NCBI GenBank assembly: GCA_018398585.1
Contig: JAGTTD010000024.1
Location: 8,708,071 to 8,772,070 of the forward strand
Direction: 5' to 3'
DNA: 64,000 bases
Origin: Simmondsia chinensis
Lineage: Eukaryota; Streptophyta; Magnoliopsida; Caryophyllales; Simmondsiaceae
The position numbers were made by a program, and so were the translations under genes. Numbering within the stretch: position 1 is the first letter of the stretch; every line of letters starts with the position of its first letter. The notes beneath the pieces were generated by a model. It was not told the origin of the DNA, ran no database searches, and saw only the letters and a list, made by a program, of their open reading frames with translations. Shown piece by piece: positions 49,078 through 57,300 of the stretch.

Positions 49078-51787
49078 TGTGGCCCACCATGCCCACTTTA
49101 GGCCCGCAAGACTTTACCAAATACAATGACAAGGGGGGTATTTTAAACAAGACTTCCCACCTCTATTCTTCCTATGTGGGATTGAGGTACTTTCACAAGT
49201 TGAACAAAATTTAAACACATTACCCCCAAATTTCAATAGAATTGATCTAAATTCTTGATATTCCATTCAATACTCCACAAACTATAGTTCCCTTTAACAA
49301 CAAGATTGACCTTGACCTTGATTCATTAAAGGATAGCGAACGAAAGGTGACAATAATCCCATCCCCATTTCTCATTCAACTAGCAAGGCTTTACTGATTT
49401 TACGGGAGTAATGAATTGAACCTAGTCTAACCTTGTCACCTTAAGGACCAAGTTGAAGCTCGCCAACCTTGAGACTTTTGAGCTCAATCTCAACTTGTCA
49501 TAAGCTCGAGCTCACCTCTACTTGGTTGTGCTTGGGCCCAACTCAACAAGTTCTGAATGAAGCTTGACTCATTTAGGCTCCTTAGTTTCGAATTCGGATC
49601 ATTAGAGCTAGTTTAGGATTGAGCTTAGCTCATTTGACACATTTAGACTTAAAATTTAGCTCAAGATTGGCTCATTTCGGCTTTGCTAAGCTCACACGCC
49701 ACCACACCTGAGCTTTACCAAATTACAACTCGAGTTGCTTAGCCAAACATGCCAACTCGGCAATGTTTGAACGTCAAATGAGCTAATCCTATCCAATTAC
49801 ATAACAAGCTACTTTCCGAGCCAGCTCAGCTCGTTTACTCTCCTAACTCTTTCCATTTATGATCCTCTATCCACTGGCTAGTTTTGCCTGTATTTACAAA
49901 AAATATCGCACGTCAATGAAAAAGAAAAAATTCACTGTTTTCCCTACCTGCAAGAAATTTCTGCTCTTAACTTCTTCAAAGTCATCTTTAATATACAGAA
50001 GAGCACCAGATATTACACCTGCATTTTCGTTATAGACAATTCCTACTTACAAAGAAGATACATAAATATACAAAACAGTATTTTGCTTCAGAATTTGAGC
50101 ATGCAAGTAACTCAAACAAGAGCCAGTACATAAAGTCTACAAAAAGATTTGGCATAAATGTTTCGTAGTGGTATTTCATACATACCAAATAACTTACGGT
50201 ATGGGGACAAAATAAAATTTCCACAGGAAATCCAGAAAGGCAATAACAAAAGATGAAAAGCAGTGAGAGACCCTCAGTCTCTACATCATAACCAACAATA
50301 TAGGACAACTTAAAATACGACAAAATACATGTATGGAGACATCAGTAACATAAAAGGCATATGGATACCATATTTTCGCTCAAATGCTAAAATCTTAAGC
50401 TACTGAGTCATTAATATTGTTGGGAAAAAAATCACACATCGAGTACAACGGGAGCAAAAAGCGATACAAAATACAACGCACAAAAAATTTTACGGATAAA
50501 TCTCTCTCAAGTACAGAGAAAGAACCATAGGACCCAAACAGCTGCCTCATTTACTATAAAATTTGGAATTACAATCTCTAATTATAACCCCAAGCCACAT
50601 CTCAGATCTCTGATCAAAAGTTTAGCTCTTACACAGTAAGCTACCAGCCTTACTCAATGTAGCTTTGGAAAGATAAAACTACGAACTCTCTCATAATGCA
50701 ACTTTTGAATGGCTCAAGTTGTTAACCCTTAGTCAAACCACCCGAGCATGACTCCCTTCATAATCAGGTGAGCCGCTCCCAAAACAAACAAAAAACGCTC
50801 AAAAAACACTCTTACAATCAATTTCCACTCTCTTTCCCCTACGTAAGTGCCCCTCGGTTGCCCCTTTACAAACATCCCACATGCTACATTTGTTTGTCCC
50901 TTCCACTCACTTACTCACTCTACATCTTCCCAACAACTCACCCATTTGTTTATAGAAAAATAATCTCAATCAAAATTGAAAATGCAATTTATTTGGGTAA
51001 AATGTCATGCCCACAACTCAAAAAGACATATCTTACGTCTTTTATGCATTTCTTTTTCAAATTTTCTGATTCTTTTCAGCCCTTTTTTCTTTGTTTTTCC
51101 TTTCCTTTCTTTTTCCTCACTTTCCTTTTAAAATACTACAAATACTAATTGTAAGGCAAAAATACATATCAAATATGATCATTTTGCACAAGCAATACCC
51201 TATGTTGGACTCCAACTGTAAATAGTAAGCACCAAACTTTAAGAAGAAAAAGCCAATTGAGTTAACTCAAGTGAGAAGACATACTTTCTCCTGGAACGTC
51301 CCATTCAGCTTTTAGACTTGAGTTTCATTAAGCATAAGATTTGGGGTTCAAATCTTGCCATTAGGTCCAAACATTTCATTGGGGTCACCACCAGGCATGT
51401 GCGTCTTTGGGTCCCAACTTATGTAAATAAGTAAATTTGTGATTGGGTAATGCTTGTATTCCGAAGATTAGCCAAGATGCGCTTAAATTGGCCCAATCAC
51501 CCGGTTACTAACCAAAAAAAAAAAAAGGCAACTCTCAGTTGAGGCGTTAGGATAAGAGGTACTATATTCAAATTCTCAGGCCCATTCACCTTACAGGAAT
51601 GGGAAAAAACTTCAAATAGGTAGTGGCTGAGTGTAATGGGTCTACCTGTATCGTAGCCAAACAGCAACCCACCAATTCCAGCAACCAGAGTCAATCCCAA
51701 CACATACCCATTACTGAAATACGAAATCCTCCGCTCAGGAAAAGCCTCTAAGTACCCTGAGCTACCCGGTATGGAATCAAGCGTCAT
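34608..51787 (-). CDS. INT1: Inositol transporter INT1-type, six exons
   Basis: MFS sugar-porter protein of 499 residues, joined from exons 51787-51646, 50018-49948, 47189-46854, 44463-44356, 44268-44086 and 35267-34608. All five introns are GT-AG and keep frame. Family motifs in order: [10 protein letters not shown] (TM1), [56 protein letters not shown] (TM7), [29 protein letters not shown] and [12 protein letters not shown]. The N-terminus [20 protein letters not shown] and the lack of the long cysteine-rich TM9-TM10 loop fit INT1 and exclude INT2-4. Arabidopsis INT1 (509 residues) exports inositol from the vacuole with protons. The start at 51787 is chosen for its match to INT1; an ATG nine bases upstream is in frame. 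Odd: WRW is WGW, PVPW is PVRW and PETKGL is PETKAL. No stop or frameshift is seen. Confidence 0.92.
35268..36014 (-). other. INT1 intron 5, acceptor-side segment
   Basis: About 750 bases of AT-rich intron between exon 6 and the MITE insertion. It holds an inverted arrangement GGCCGATTGCATAACGATTAG / CATAATGGCCATTGCATTATATC around 35570-35630. No coding frame is seen. Confidence 0.55.
36078..36247 (+). repeat. 5' LTR of the Tat element, truncated
   Basis: The first 170 bases match 42807-42977 (CTTTTGAGGCCTAGGACG, GATGCATCTCGGC, CGGAAATATAAGTATAAATC). At CCTTGCTAAC it jumps directly into gag coding sequence, so about 380 bp of LTR, the PBS and most of gag are gone. Confidence 0.85.
36246..36596 (+). 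pseudogene. Tat gag remnant with zinc knuckle
   Basis: In frame from 36246 it reads [15 protein letters not shown], the usual end of the Tat capsid (A-x-K-Y-I-x-A-E-x-x-I), followed by a basic linker. The knuckle is [14 protein letters not shown], with its final Cys five residues before Y in RALRYQ. The stop is at 36594. Only the C-terminal quarter of gag remains. Confidence 0.75.
36636..37775 (+). pseudogene. Tat pol: protease and reverse transcriptase ends, RT core deleted
   Basis: 379 open codons. The protease motif reads [13 protein letters not shown] (usually I-D-x-G-S-S-A-D-I-L-F), with flap-like TFNTILGR later. RT starts normally up to [11 protein letters not shown] at about residue 330, then continues at once with [21 protein letters not shown], which belongs after the connection to the thumb. 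The palm with YIDD is absent: some 170 codons are missing although the frame stays open across the join near 37625-37655. The protein cannot be a polymerase. Confidence 0.8.
37776..38700 (+). pseudogene. Tat double RNase H
   Basis: First domain (37836-38230): [56 protein letters not shown], as in RNase H next to gypsy RT. Second, archaeal-type domain from 38270: WKPYVDESS, a stop at 38313, then [16 protein letters not shown] in the same frame, and [21 protein letters not shown] at 38581-38650. The second domain defines the Tat lineage. Stops and frameshifts make both inactive. Confidence 0.75.
38761..39973 (+). pseudogene. Tat integrase
   Basis: The zinc-binding part is seen as IHESIYEQH and CKKCQKH. 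The core then changes frame near 39110 to [17 protein letters not shown] (first D), [19 protein letters not shown] (second D) and [13 protein letters not shown] (Glu). The C-terminal domain at 39740-39973 is open: [32 protein letters not shown]. Stops at 38978, 39266 and others. Integrase would insert the element DNA. The order and wording agree with Tat integrases. Confidence 0.8.
40040..40951 (+). repeat. 37-bp tandem repeat in the Tat 3' region
   Basis: The unit is close to AAGCCGTAAGCCCTTCCGAG followed by GCGGGCGAAATACGTCC. Copies at the left are nearly identical; copies after about 40480 become diverged, with the last recognisable one near 40915. I count roughly 18-20 units. It starts about 70 bases after the integrase stop. 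Confidence 0.85.
41433..42645 (-). pseudogene. F-box protein gene copy carried antisense in the Tat element
   Basis: From ATG 42645 the minus strand encodes 255 residues. Residues 1-45 form an F-box ([38 protein letters not shown]). The F-box-associated part follows: [55 protein letters not shown]. It stops at 41880. In another frame (from about 41895 to 41433) the protein continues with [33 protein letters not shown], the usual end of At5g49610-like F-box proteins. One frameshift therefore breaks the gene, unless an intron is missed. Such proteins are SCF ubiquitin ligase substrate receptors. It has no visible introns and lies wholly between integrase and the 3' LTR. It runs in the same direction as INT1. 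Confidence 0.7.
42807..43357 (+). repeat. 3' LTR of the Tat element
   Basis: 551 bp, TGATAACAGC to CTCAAAACA, complete. A TATA-like CTATAAATACT is at about 43205 and pyrimidine-rich DNA with CTTTCCTTTCTTTCTAC follows. The first 170 bases match the truncated 5' LTR with about one change in eight, so the insertion is not recent. Confidence 0.85.
44086..44268 (-). CDS. INT1: INT1 exon 5
   Basis: 61 codons, residues 220-280: the central cytosolic loop ([19 protein letters not shown]) and the start of TM7 ([11 protein letters not shown]). Acceptor TTGCAG|CAATAT, donor ATGCAG|GTAGGT. It precedes the 8.8 kb intron. Confidence 0.88.
44356..44463 (-). CDS. INT1: INT1 exon 4
   Basis: 36 codons, residues 184-219, TM6 and the PESPRWL motif. 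The usual TWRWMLG reads TWGWMLG here (GGA codon). Donor CTAAAG|GTTTAT. The next intron is only 87 bases and reads through without a stop, so the unspliced frame looks like one long ORF. Confidence 0.9.
44464..46853 (-). other. INT1 intron 3
   Basis: 2.4 kb, AT-rich. Around 45690-46040 there is a segment with CTCTATAAATAAGACTCTTATG and AATGAAATAAAATCC that looks like the U3/R part of a solo LTR; no TSD could be fixed. The remaining frames (for example 44640-44843 and 45129-45314) are short and without motifs. Confidence 0.5.
46854..47189 (-). CDS. INT1: INT1 exon 3
   Basis: 112 codons, residues 72-183, TM2 to TM5. Contains [50 protein letters not shown] and [17 protein letters not shown]. Acceptor TTAG|GAAACA, donor ACTAAG|GTGAGA, phase 0 at both ends. 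Confidence 0.92.
47755..48532. mobile_element. hAT-type MITE in INT1 intron 2
   Basis: Ends CTAGAAAGCACCGATAC and, inverted, CTAGGAAGCAAGAATACGG. Flanking octamers CTTCGGGG (47747-47754) and CTTCGGGA (48533-48540) agree at 7 of 8 places. The subterminal regions are rich in CGATACG / GTGTCCGA words. 778 bp, no transposase. Confidence 0.7.
49028..49075 (+). repeat. G48 homopolymer in INT1 intron 2
   Basis: 48 consecutive G, preceded by CCC and followed by CATGTGGCCCACC. Similar words (ATGGCCCACCA) lie just before the run, so it may sit in a short duplicated or inverted unit. The length is uncertain if it comes from sequencing. Confidence 0.7.
49400..49860. repeat. GAGCTC-rich repeat in INT1 intron 2
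   Basis: Words AAGCTCGAGCTC, GAGCTTAGCTCATTT and CCGAGCCAGCTCAGCTCG recur and can pair with each other. It resembles the MITE at 31212-31566 but no TSD was recognised. Confidence 0.5.
49948..50018 (-). CDS. INT1: INT1 exon 2
   Basis: 71 bases, residues 48-71 ([20 protein letters not shown]), too short to appear as a frame of its own. Acceptor TGCAG|GTGTAATA, donor TTGCAG|GTAGGG. The TM1-TM2 loop is the most conserved INT segment and matches closely. Confidence 0.9.
50019..51250 (-). other. INT1 intron 1, main part
   Basis: No gene on the sense strand. The plus-strand frame at 50768-51148 is C/T and F-rich, without motifs, and looks like chance. GTTGGGAAAAAAATCACAC near 50420 might be the edge of an LTR, but no partner was found. 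Confidence 0.45.
51255..51526 (+). mobile_element. tRNA-derived SINE in INT1 intron 1
   Basis: An A-box-like AACTCAAGTGAGAAGA is followed by a B box GGTTCAAATCTTGCC (51350s). The 3' body has GAAGATTAGCCAAGATGCGC, AAATTGGCCCAATCACCCGG and TTACTAACC before a 13-A tail (51514-51526). This 3' end is close to that of the Au-type plant SINEs. Antisense to INT1, about 120 bases from exon 1. Confidence 0.6.
51646..51787 (-). CDS. INT1: INT1 exon 1
   Basis: Residues 1-47 plus one base. It holds the cytosolic N-terminus ([14 protein letters not shown]) and the start of TM1 (GGLLFGYDT). The donor reads ACAG|GTAGAC; the split Gly codon is completed by exon 2. Confidence 0.9.
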
Positions 51788-52312
51788 CTTCAACAAAATT
51801 CAATCAAAAAAATTCCAAAGAAAAGGCTCTGAGATCAAACCCTACACTTCCCAGTTCCAGATTCACAGAAAAACCAAATAAATTGCGTAAATCAGAGGAA
51901 AAATTCAAATTAAATGCAAATGAAGGGCCACAGAGATGGTTTTATGGGGTGAACATCAAATTTTCGGATTTATTCAAGCTGAATGATACAAGATTGGTGA
52001 TAAACAATTTCCTGGAGAAATTAAATAAGAGATTTACAAAAAGAGCCGAAAAGGCCTTTGATTGAGAAGAAGAAAATTTTGGCTTGTTCCCTTGAAACCC
52101 AGAAAATCAACGGTACTAAATGAGACGAAAAATTGAGTTACACGAAATTTATAAAATCAATTTGCTACTCAAGGAAATTGAAAATGGATTTACAAATCAA
52201 CTAGAAGGACAAGCAATATCACAAAAATTAGAACAAGTAGGAATTAATTTGACAGAGTAGTAAATTGGTGGGTTATGAGAGAGAGGATATGAGGGAAATT
52301 GTAGATGGGTGG
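51788..52312 (-). promoter_or_regulatory. INT1: Probable INT1 5' UTR and promoter
   Basis: 525 bases between the INT1 start codon and the left TSD of the upstream SINE. On the minus strand TTTTATAAATTTC at about 52155-52143 is a fair TATA box, about 360 bases before the ATG; a poorer CATAAAACC lies near 51940. Which is used cannot be told from sequence. No other gene is present. Confidence 0.4.
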
Positions 52313-52333
52313 ATGAAAATGATCCGAGACTAC

Positions 52334-52591
52334 AACAACAACAAAAAATAACCGACTCAGTGTCTTAAGGGTTCCACATAAGCGGGATTTGAGAGGGGTA
52401 GATGTACGCAACCTTACCCTTTTAGGGTGTAACCCTGCCAAGAGGCTATTTCTGAAGCCCCCAACCTTATAGGATTGGCAACACAAGAACTTCCGAGGAG
52501 ATCACCCATCTTGGTACTACTCTCGCCCAAACATACTTAACTTCAGAGTTCTAATGAGATCCAGTACCTTCGTTTCTGATAAATGAACCCT
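52334..52591 (-). mobile_element. SINE with 5S rRNA-derived head and TTG tail
   Basis: 258 bp, flanked by a 21-bp TSD (ATGAAAATGATCC, then G or A, then AGACTAC) at 52313-52333 and 52592-52612, one mismatch. The first 120 bases on the minus strand are 5S rRNA-like. The next about 120 bases carry the body GGTTGGGGGCTTCAG, AGCCTCTTGGCAGGG and TTGCGTACATCTACCCC, and the end is TTATTTTTTG followed by TTG units. The body and tail are shared with 24217-24545, whose head differs. Internal 5S promoter elements would drive RNA polymerase III from its 5' end. It points the same way as INT1. Confidence 0.82.
52472..52591 (-). pseudogene. 5S rRNA-like sequence (SINE head)
   Basis: Minus strand: GGATCTCATTAGAACTCTGA, AGTTAAGTATGTTTGGGCGA, GAGTAGTACCAAGATGGGTGAT, CTTGTGTTGCCAATCC in order. 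These match plant 5S rRNA from its GGATCCC at about base 30 to the end. The A box (AGTTAAGCG-GCTTGGGC type), intermediate element (GTAGTAC) and C box (GATGGGTGA) are kept with few changes. The first 29 bases are diverged but the length is exact, so the head is 120 bases, that of 5S rRNA. Not a working 5S gene: it is single, mutated and part of a retroposed unit. Confidence 0.85.
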
Positions 52592-52612
52592 ATGAAAATG
52601 ATCCAAGACTAC

Positions 52613-52955
52613 GGGGTAAAAATCGAATAGCAACCGTACATATATGTACAAGGTGCTAAGTGGATTGTATTCAATACCGTGGATATTGCGATTATTGTAG
52701 AAGATATTCGTGCCATAAGTTCATCCCTTGAATAGTTATCTTACTCTCATGTTTTCAGAGAAGCAAATAGGTTGGCTTATTAATTGGCTAATGCTGACCT
52801 CAATGCGGGTGTTTTTTTTGGACTGAATTCCTTCTCGCACTCTCCTCGCCATTTCTCAAGCTGATACCTTGGAGCTCCCTTTCCTAAGAGGGTGCCCTTA
52901 AGGTCCTTCAGCCTTGTCTTTACCTCTTCTATTAAAAAAGGTCCAATTAGGTGTA
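52613..52955. other. Spacer between the SINE and the LTR element
   Basis: No gene. Contains CTTCGGAG-like and T-rich words only; a minus-strand frame crosses from the adjacent LTR without motifs. Confidence 0.4.
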
Positions 52956-53643
52956 TGTTAGAATCAAATATAAAAAATATTATACAAAACATATGAAATA
53001 GAAATATATTACTTGGAACGCATGCAGATGACAAAATACTGATAAAGTAAAAGCTGAGCAAGGAGCGGATTATGCTATCTTTAAGACTGTTTCGGGCCCC
53101 TCTCGGATCTAACCCGGTGCACCAGGTTCCGGCACGCCGCCTCCAGATATAACGTCCAACATCTGCTAACACTTTCTAGGTCTACGCAACCTTGAAAGCC
53201 AATACCTCCATAATACCCTATTTAGCCAAAGTTGAAAACTTTTTTCTTTTTTAATAAAGGGAGAATTTGGGTTACGTTTGTTATCAGACACACCATTAGT
53301 AAATCTCAAAAAACAAACATATATAATCACCAATAGCACACATATCAAAGGTTAGTAAAAGCATTTATAAGCTATTTTTCAATTATTTATCATTAGAGTT
53401 AATGACGGTCACTATGCATGATACTGTATGTAATGATTTTTAAGTACTATATATTAAGACCCATTTAATTAGTATCATATTTAATTTTCAAAGTGTAACC
53501 GAAAATATTTTCAAGTTTTGTATTAAAAATGATTTAAATACCAATATTCAATAGGTGATCAATCTTTTCCATACTCAATAAAATACAAGTCAATATGATG
53601 TAGGTAAAAAAATGATTTCTTTTTTTAATTAAAATATCCAACA
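52956..53643 (-). repeat. 3' LTR of the non-coding LTR element
   Basis: 688 bp. Shared with 63340-64000 are AAAGCTGAGC, CCCCTCTCG-ATCTAA, GCGCCGCCTCCAG-type and TCACCAATAGCACACATATC. The similar minus-strand frames in both copies (WRRRAGTWCTGLD) come from this shared sequence and are probably not a gene. Confidence 0.75.
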
Positions 53644-54036
53644 TTCTCCCACTTATTTTAATAAAATAAAAGAATTTTGCATCATGAGAGTGGCAATACC
53701 TTTAAACCCTCACTTAGTATTTTAGCAACTCCCATACTAAAATCATGGTGGACTTAGCCTTTAAACCTTAGTTGCTTGAGAGCGTGTAGAGTGCTTCATA
53801 CACATGATATCCAAGGTGCCCCCACAGACTCTATAAAAGGTGCACATTATGACCCTGTGCTGCATCCTGGATTCATGAGCGCTCTAGAGAGTTTGCCCGA
53901 ACTCCCATAGGAAGCGGTCTTACTTTCACACTCATATAGGTGTATCAGAAGTGTACTCGTGGCCATAGACCCAACCCCCAACATAGGAGCTATAGACCTC
54001 ATTAAGAGCATAATTAGCTCAACCTCAACATCACCA
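53644..54036 (-). other. Interior of the non-coding LTR element, 3' part
   Basis: Starts with the polypurine tract (53644-53654). No frame of note. Ends at the copia TSD CAAGT; the interior resumes at 59305 with AAACATGCTGCACC. Confidence 0.5.
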
Positions 54037-54041
54037 CAAGT

Positions 54042-54234
54042 TATTGGAGTACTCTAGTATACTCTAGAATATTCCACATGCTTAGGGCTTACATATTGCT
54101 ATTAAATTTGTACCCCTTGGCTTATGTAAAGTTCAAGGGCATTTTGGTCACTATTGTATTTGTCTTAGCTTATATATAGGCCTCTTATGTAACCGTTCTA
54201 TTATTCAATACATATAGAAGTCTCTACATTTATA
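54042..54234 (+). repeat. 5' LTR of the copia element
   Basis: Begins TATTGGAGTACTCTAG (TG mutated to TA) and ends CATTTATA. A TATA-like GCTTATATATAGG is at about 54167. Confidence 0.9.
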
Positions 54235-54246
54235 TGGTATCAGAGC
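54235..54246 (+). other. Primer-binding site (initiator Met tRNA)
   Basis: TGGTATCAGAGC directly after the LTR. Confidence 0.9.
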
Positions 54247-54369
54247 CTAGGCTCTAATTTACTCTAATTTAATCTTTTTCTCGCTTCCATTCTTCAATTT
54301 CTGTTCTTAATTTAGTTGCATTGTGTTGAGTTCTTCATACTTTTTTGCTTTAATTTAATTTCTTTTTCA

Positions 54370-57300
54370 ATGGCATCTAACCCTAGTCGATCCTACGTGA
54401 ACGCTCTCTCTTCCCTTTCACGCCCCGCCGCCACCCTGCCCCTGGTGGAGGCCAGTCTCAACAGTACCGACCCCTCACCAGTGTCGCTTGGCGCTGTTAT
54501 GCCAGGGGCGGTGCCCGACACCAGTTACATTGGGTCCATCACCTCTGGCGACCCAATCTCTCAGTCGGTCGATGCCGGTGCGCCTTCTCCAGTATTCTAC
54601 CACCACTTGGAAGCCTATAGTGAACCCGGGACTTAGTTTGGGCATCCCCACCTCTTTCCCTTCCCTATTCCCTCCCCCCCCCCCCCCCCCCCCCTCTCTT
54701 CCTTCCCACGACTCTCGCCGGAGACCTCTTTAGCTCCACTAGTGGTGGCATGGCCATACACCCCCCATCACCACTCACTAGTGCCGGTGGAGTGTTCGGG
54801 TCACCCTTCCCCAATATACTCAACCCTAATCCAATAAACCCTAATTTGTATAATAAGTCCCCTTCTCCTGTTTTAATTCCTCTTTCCAATATTGCTAATA
54901 TTGTGACAATCAAACTCGAATCAACCACTGATTATCCGCCCTGGCGCGAACAATTCAACATGTTGTTAATTTCTCACCAACTATTAGGGTTTATAGATGG
55001 TACTTACCCCTCTCCCCCCTGCCCAAATCAATCTCCCCAATGGATCGACCTATCCAAACCCAGATTATCTCTCTTGGGTTCGCACGGATCAAAGTTTCAG
55101 ATCCTGCATTTTTGCTACCCTGTCTCATCCTTTATTAAACGACATTGTCCGCCACTCTACATCCAAAGCCATGTGGGATGCCTTGGCTAAATGTTTTCGG
55201 GATCACTCCATGGCTGAGGAGTTCGATCTCCGGACCCAATTAATAAACCACCGTAAGGATGGCAAAACAATGGATGCTTACCTCTCAGAATTGAAATAAA
55301 TAACAGACGACCTAGCTTCCATTGACTCTCATGTTTCTCCAAAAAAATTTCAACACTTTGCAAATTTATGGTTTACCCCCCTGACTATGCTGCTTTTGCA
55401 ACATTTTCGCGTCAAACAAACAAACAATATTATTATGAAGAGTTAAAAACCTCGTTACTCAATGAAGAGGCTGCCTTAACTCGACAATCTGGACGCCCCA
55501 ACCCCGACCCTAGCCATGCAATGGTGGCATAAGGCCAACCACAGTCCGGTCAAAACCCGGGCCGCAGCAACCCCAACCACAGTGGCAACCGTGGTCGCGG
55601 CAAGGGCAAAGGCAAACGGGGTGGTTGTGGGGGCCGCGATGGCCCGCCCGACGAGCACCCGAACCTGCCTCCACCTGGTGGACCCCCCCATCCTGGCTCA
55701 GTCCGACCCCCATTTGGCCTATCCCCTAACTCTAGTGCAGATGTACTCGGGCCTGGTCCCAATTCTGCCAAATTTGCTTTCAAATTGGTCACACGGCTAT
55801 TACTTGTCCACAACGGTTTGAAAGCACCTCCGTCCCGGATCCCTCTCACTCGCTTGCCTCCATGTCGATTAGAGAACCGCACGACTACAATTGGTACCCT
55901 GACTCCGGTGCTACCAATCATATGACGTCCAATCCAGGTATTCTCAAAAACCTTCTTCCCTATTCTGGTCATAAGGGTGTACTTGTTGGTAATGGTGCTT
56001 TACTACCTGTGACACATGTGGGCTCAACATCCATATCAACTCCAAATTCATCTCTTACGCTTCAAAACATTATGCTTGTCCCTAGTCTTACACACAACCT
56101 ATTGTCCATTAAACAACTATGCCATGATAACAATTGTAGGGTTGAATTTGACTCAAATTTCTTTTCTGTCAAGGACAAAACTACGGAGACGCCGCTTCTT
56201 CGAGTACCCAGTGATGGGTCCTTATATAGTTTCTCGCCTCACGATGTTGGCCTCGTAGCGCAAGAAAGGAATGGTGATTTGTATCATCAGAGACTATGAT
56301 ATTTAGGCAATGCTATTTTTGATTTGATATGTAAGAAACAATTCTTTTCGCGAGTTCAATTTACGGGTAAATGTAATTCATGTTGCTTAGATAAGTCTCA
56401 TAAACTTCCTTTTGAACGTGTATTATGCAAAACTACTATGCCTCTACAAATAATACACTTTGATGTTTGGAAATCTCCCGTCTTCTCTAATTCCATCTAT
56501 AAATACTATGTTCTATTCATTGATGACTTTTCTAGATTTACTTGGCTTTATCCGATGCAGCAAAAATCTGACATTTACGAAATCTTCACTGTTTTTAAAA
56601 ACCTAGTGGAAAATCAATTTAATTCGACTATTAAGATTTTTCAAAGCGATGGCGGGGGTGAATATTATCATTGGCGTAAGAACGCTCTATGTGGTGATGT
56701 TGGTATTCATTTTCGCTTATCCTTTCCTGATACTCTCTAACAAAATGGGGTGGCAGAACGCAAGTATCGACATTTATCTAAAATAGCACGGACGCTTTTA
56801 ATACATTCTAAGTTACCTTATGAGTTTTGGGATGATGCTGTTTGTACTGCCTATTTTACTATAAACCGTCTACCCACACAAAATCTTTCGAACGACTGAC
56901 CTTTTCAAACGCCATTCCACACCACACCCGATTACTCTTGTTTTCGCGTGTTTGGGTGTGCATGTTATCCTAACATCACGCCTCGTGCCCCTCATAAACT
57001 TGCCCCTCGATCCACCCCTTGCATTTTTTTAGGATACGCTGCTCAATATAAGGGATACAGGTGTTTTGATCCTAAACATAAATGCTTATATATAAACCGG
57101 TATGTAGTTTTTGACGAAACTCGCTTTCCTTACAATGAACTTATTAATCAAAATAAAGTGGTCCCTGATGTCACAACTCCCCCACCCTTAATAGTTTGCT
57201 CTAACCCACAGGTCACCTCCTCTTCCCCTCCCGCTTGCACCACCACAGCCGGCCGGTGTCTCTTCCACCAGCCAGCGGCAGTCTGCCACCCATGGCGGAC

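Noticed and set aside
48987..49214. ORFs rich in Gly or Pro across the G48 run
   Set aside because: They exist only because a homopolymer codes for one residue; both strands are open for the same reason.
50768..51148. 126-codon plus-strand ORF in INT1 intron 1
   Set aside because: F/P/S/Y-rich low-complexity translation of C/T-rich DNA with no motif or neighbour support.
52472..52591. A functional 5S rRNA gene
   Set aside because: Single copy, first 29 bases diverged, no 5S spacer, and enclosed by a SINE TSD.
52780..53172. Conserved minus-strand ORF in both LTR copies (WRRRAGTWCTGLD)
   Set aside because: Similarity follows from the LTRs being duplicates; it has no start context or motif and lies in the transcribed LTR part.
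54665..54928. 87-codon minus-strand ORF in copia gag
   Set aside because: Antisense shadow of gag crossing the C21 run.
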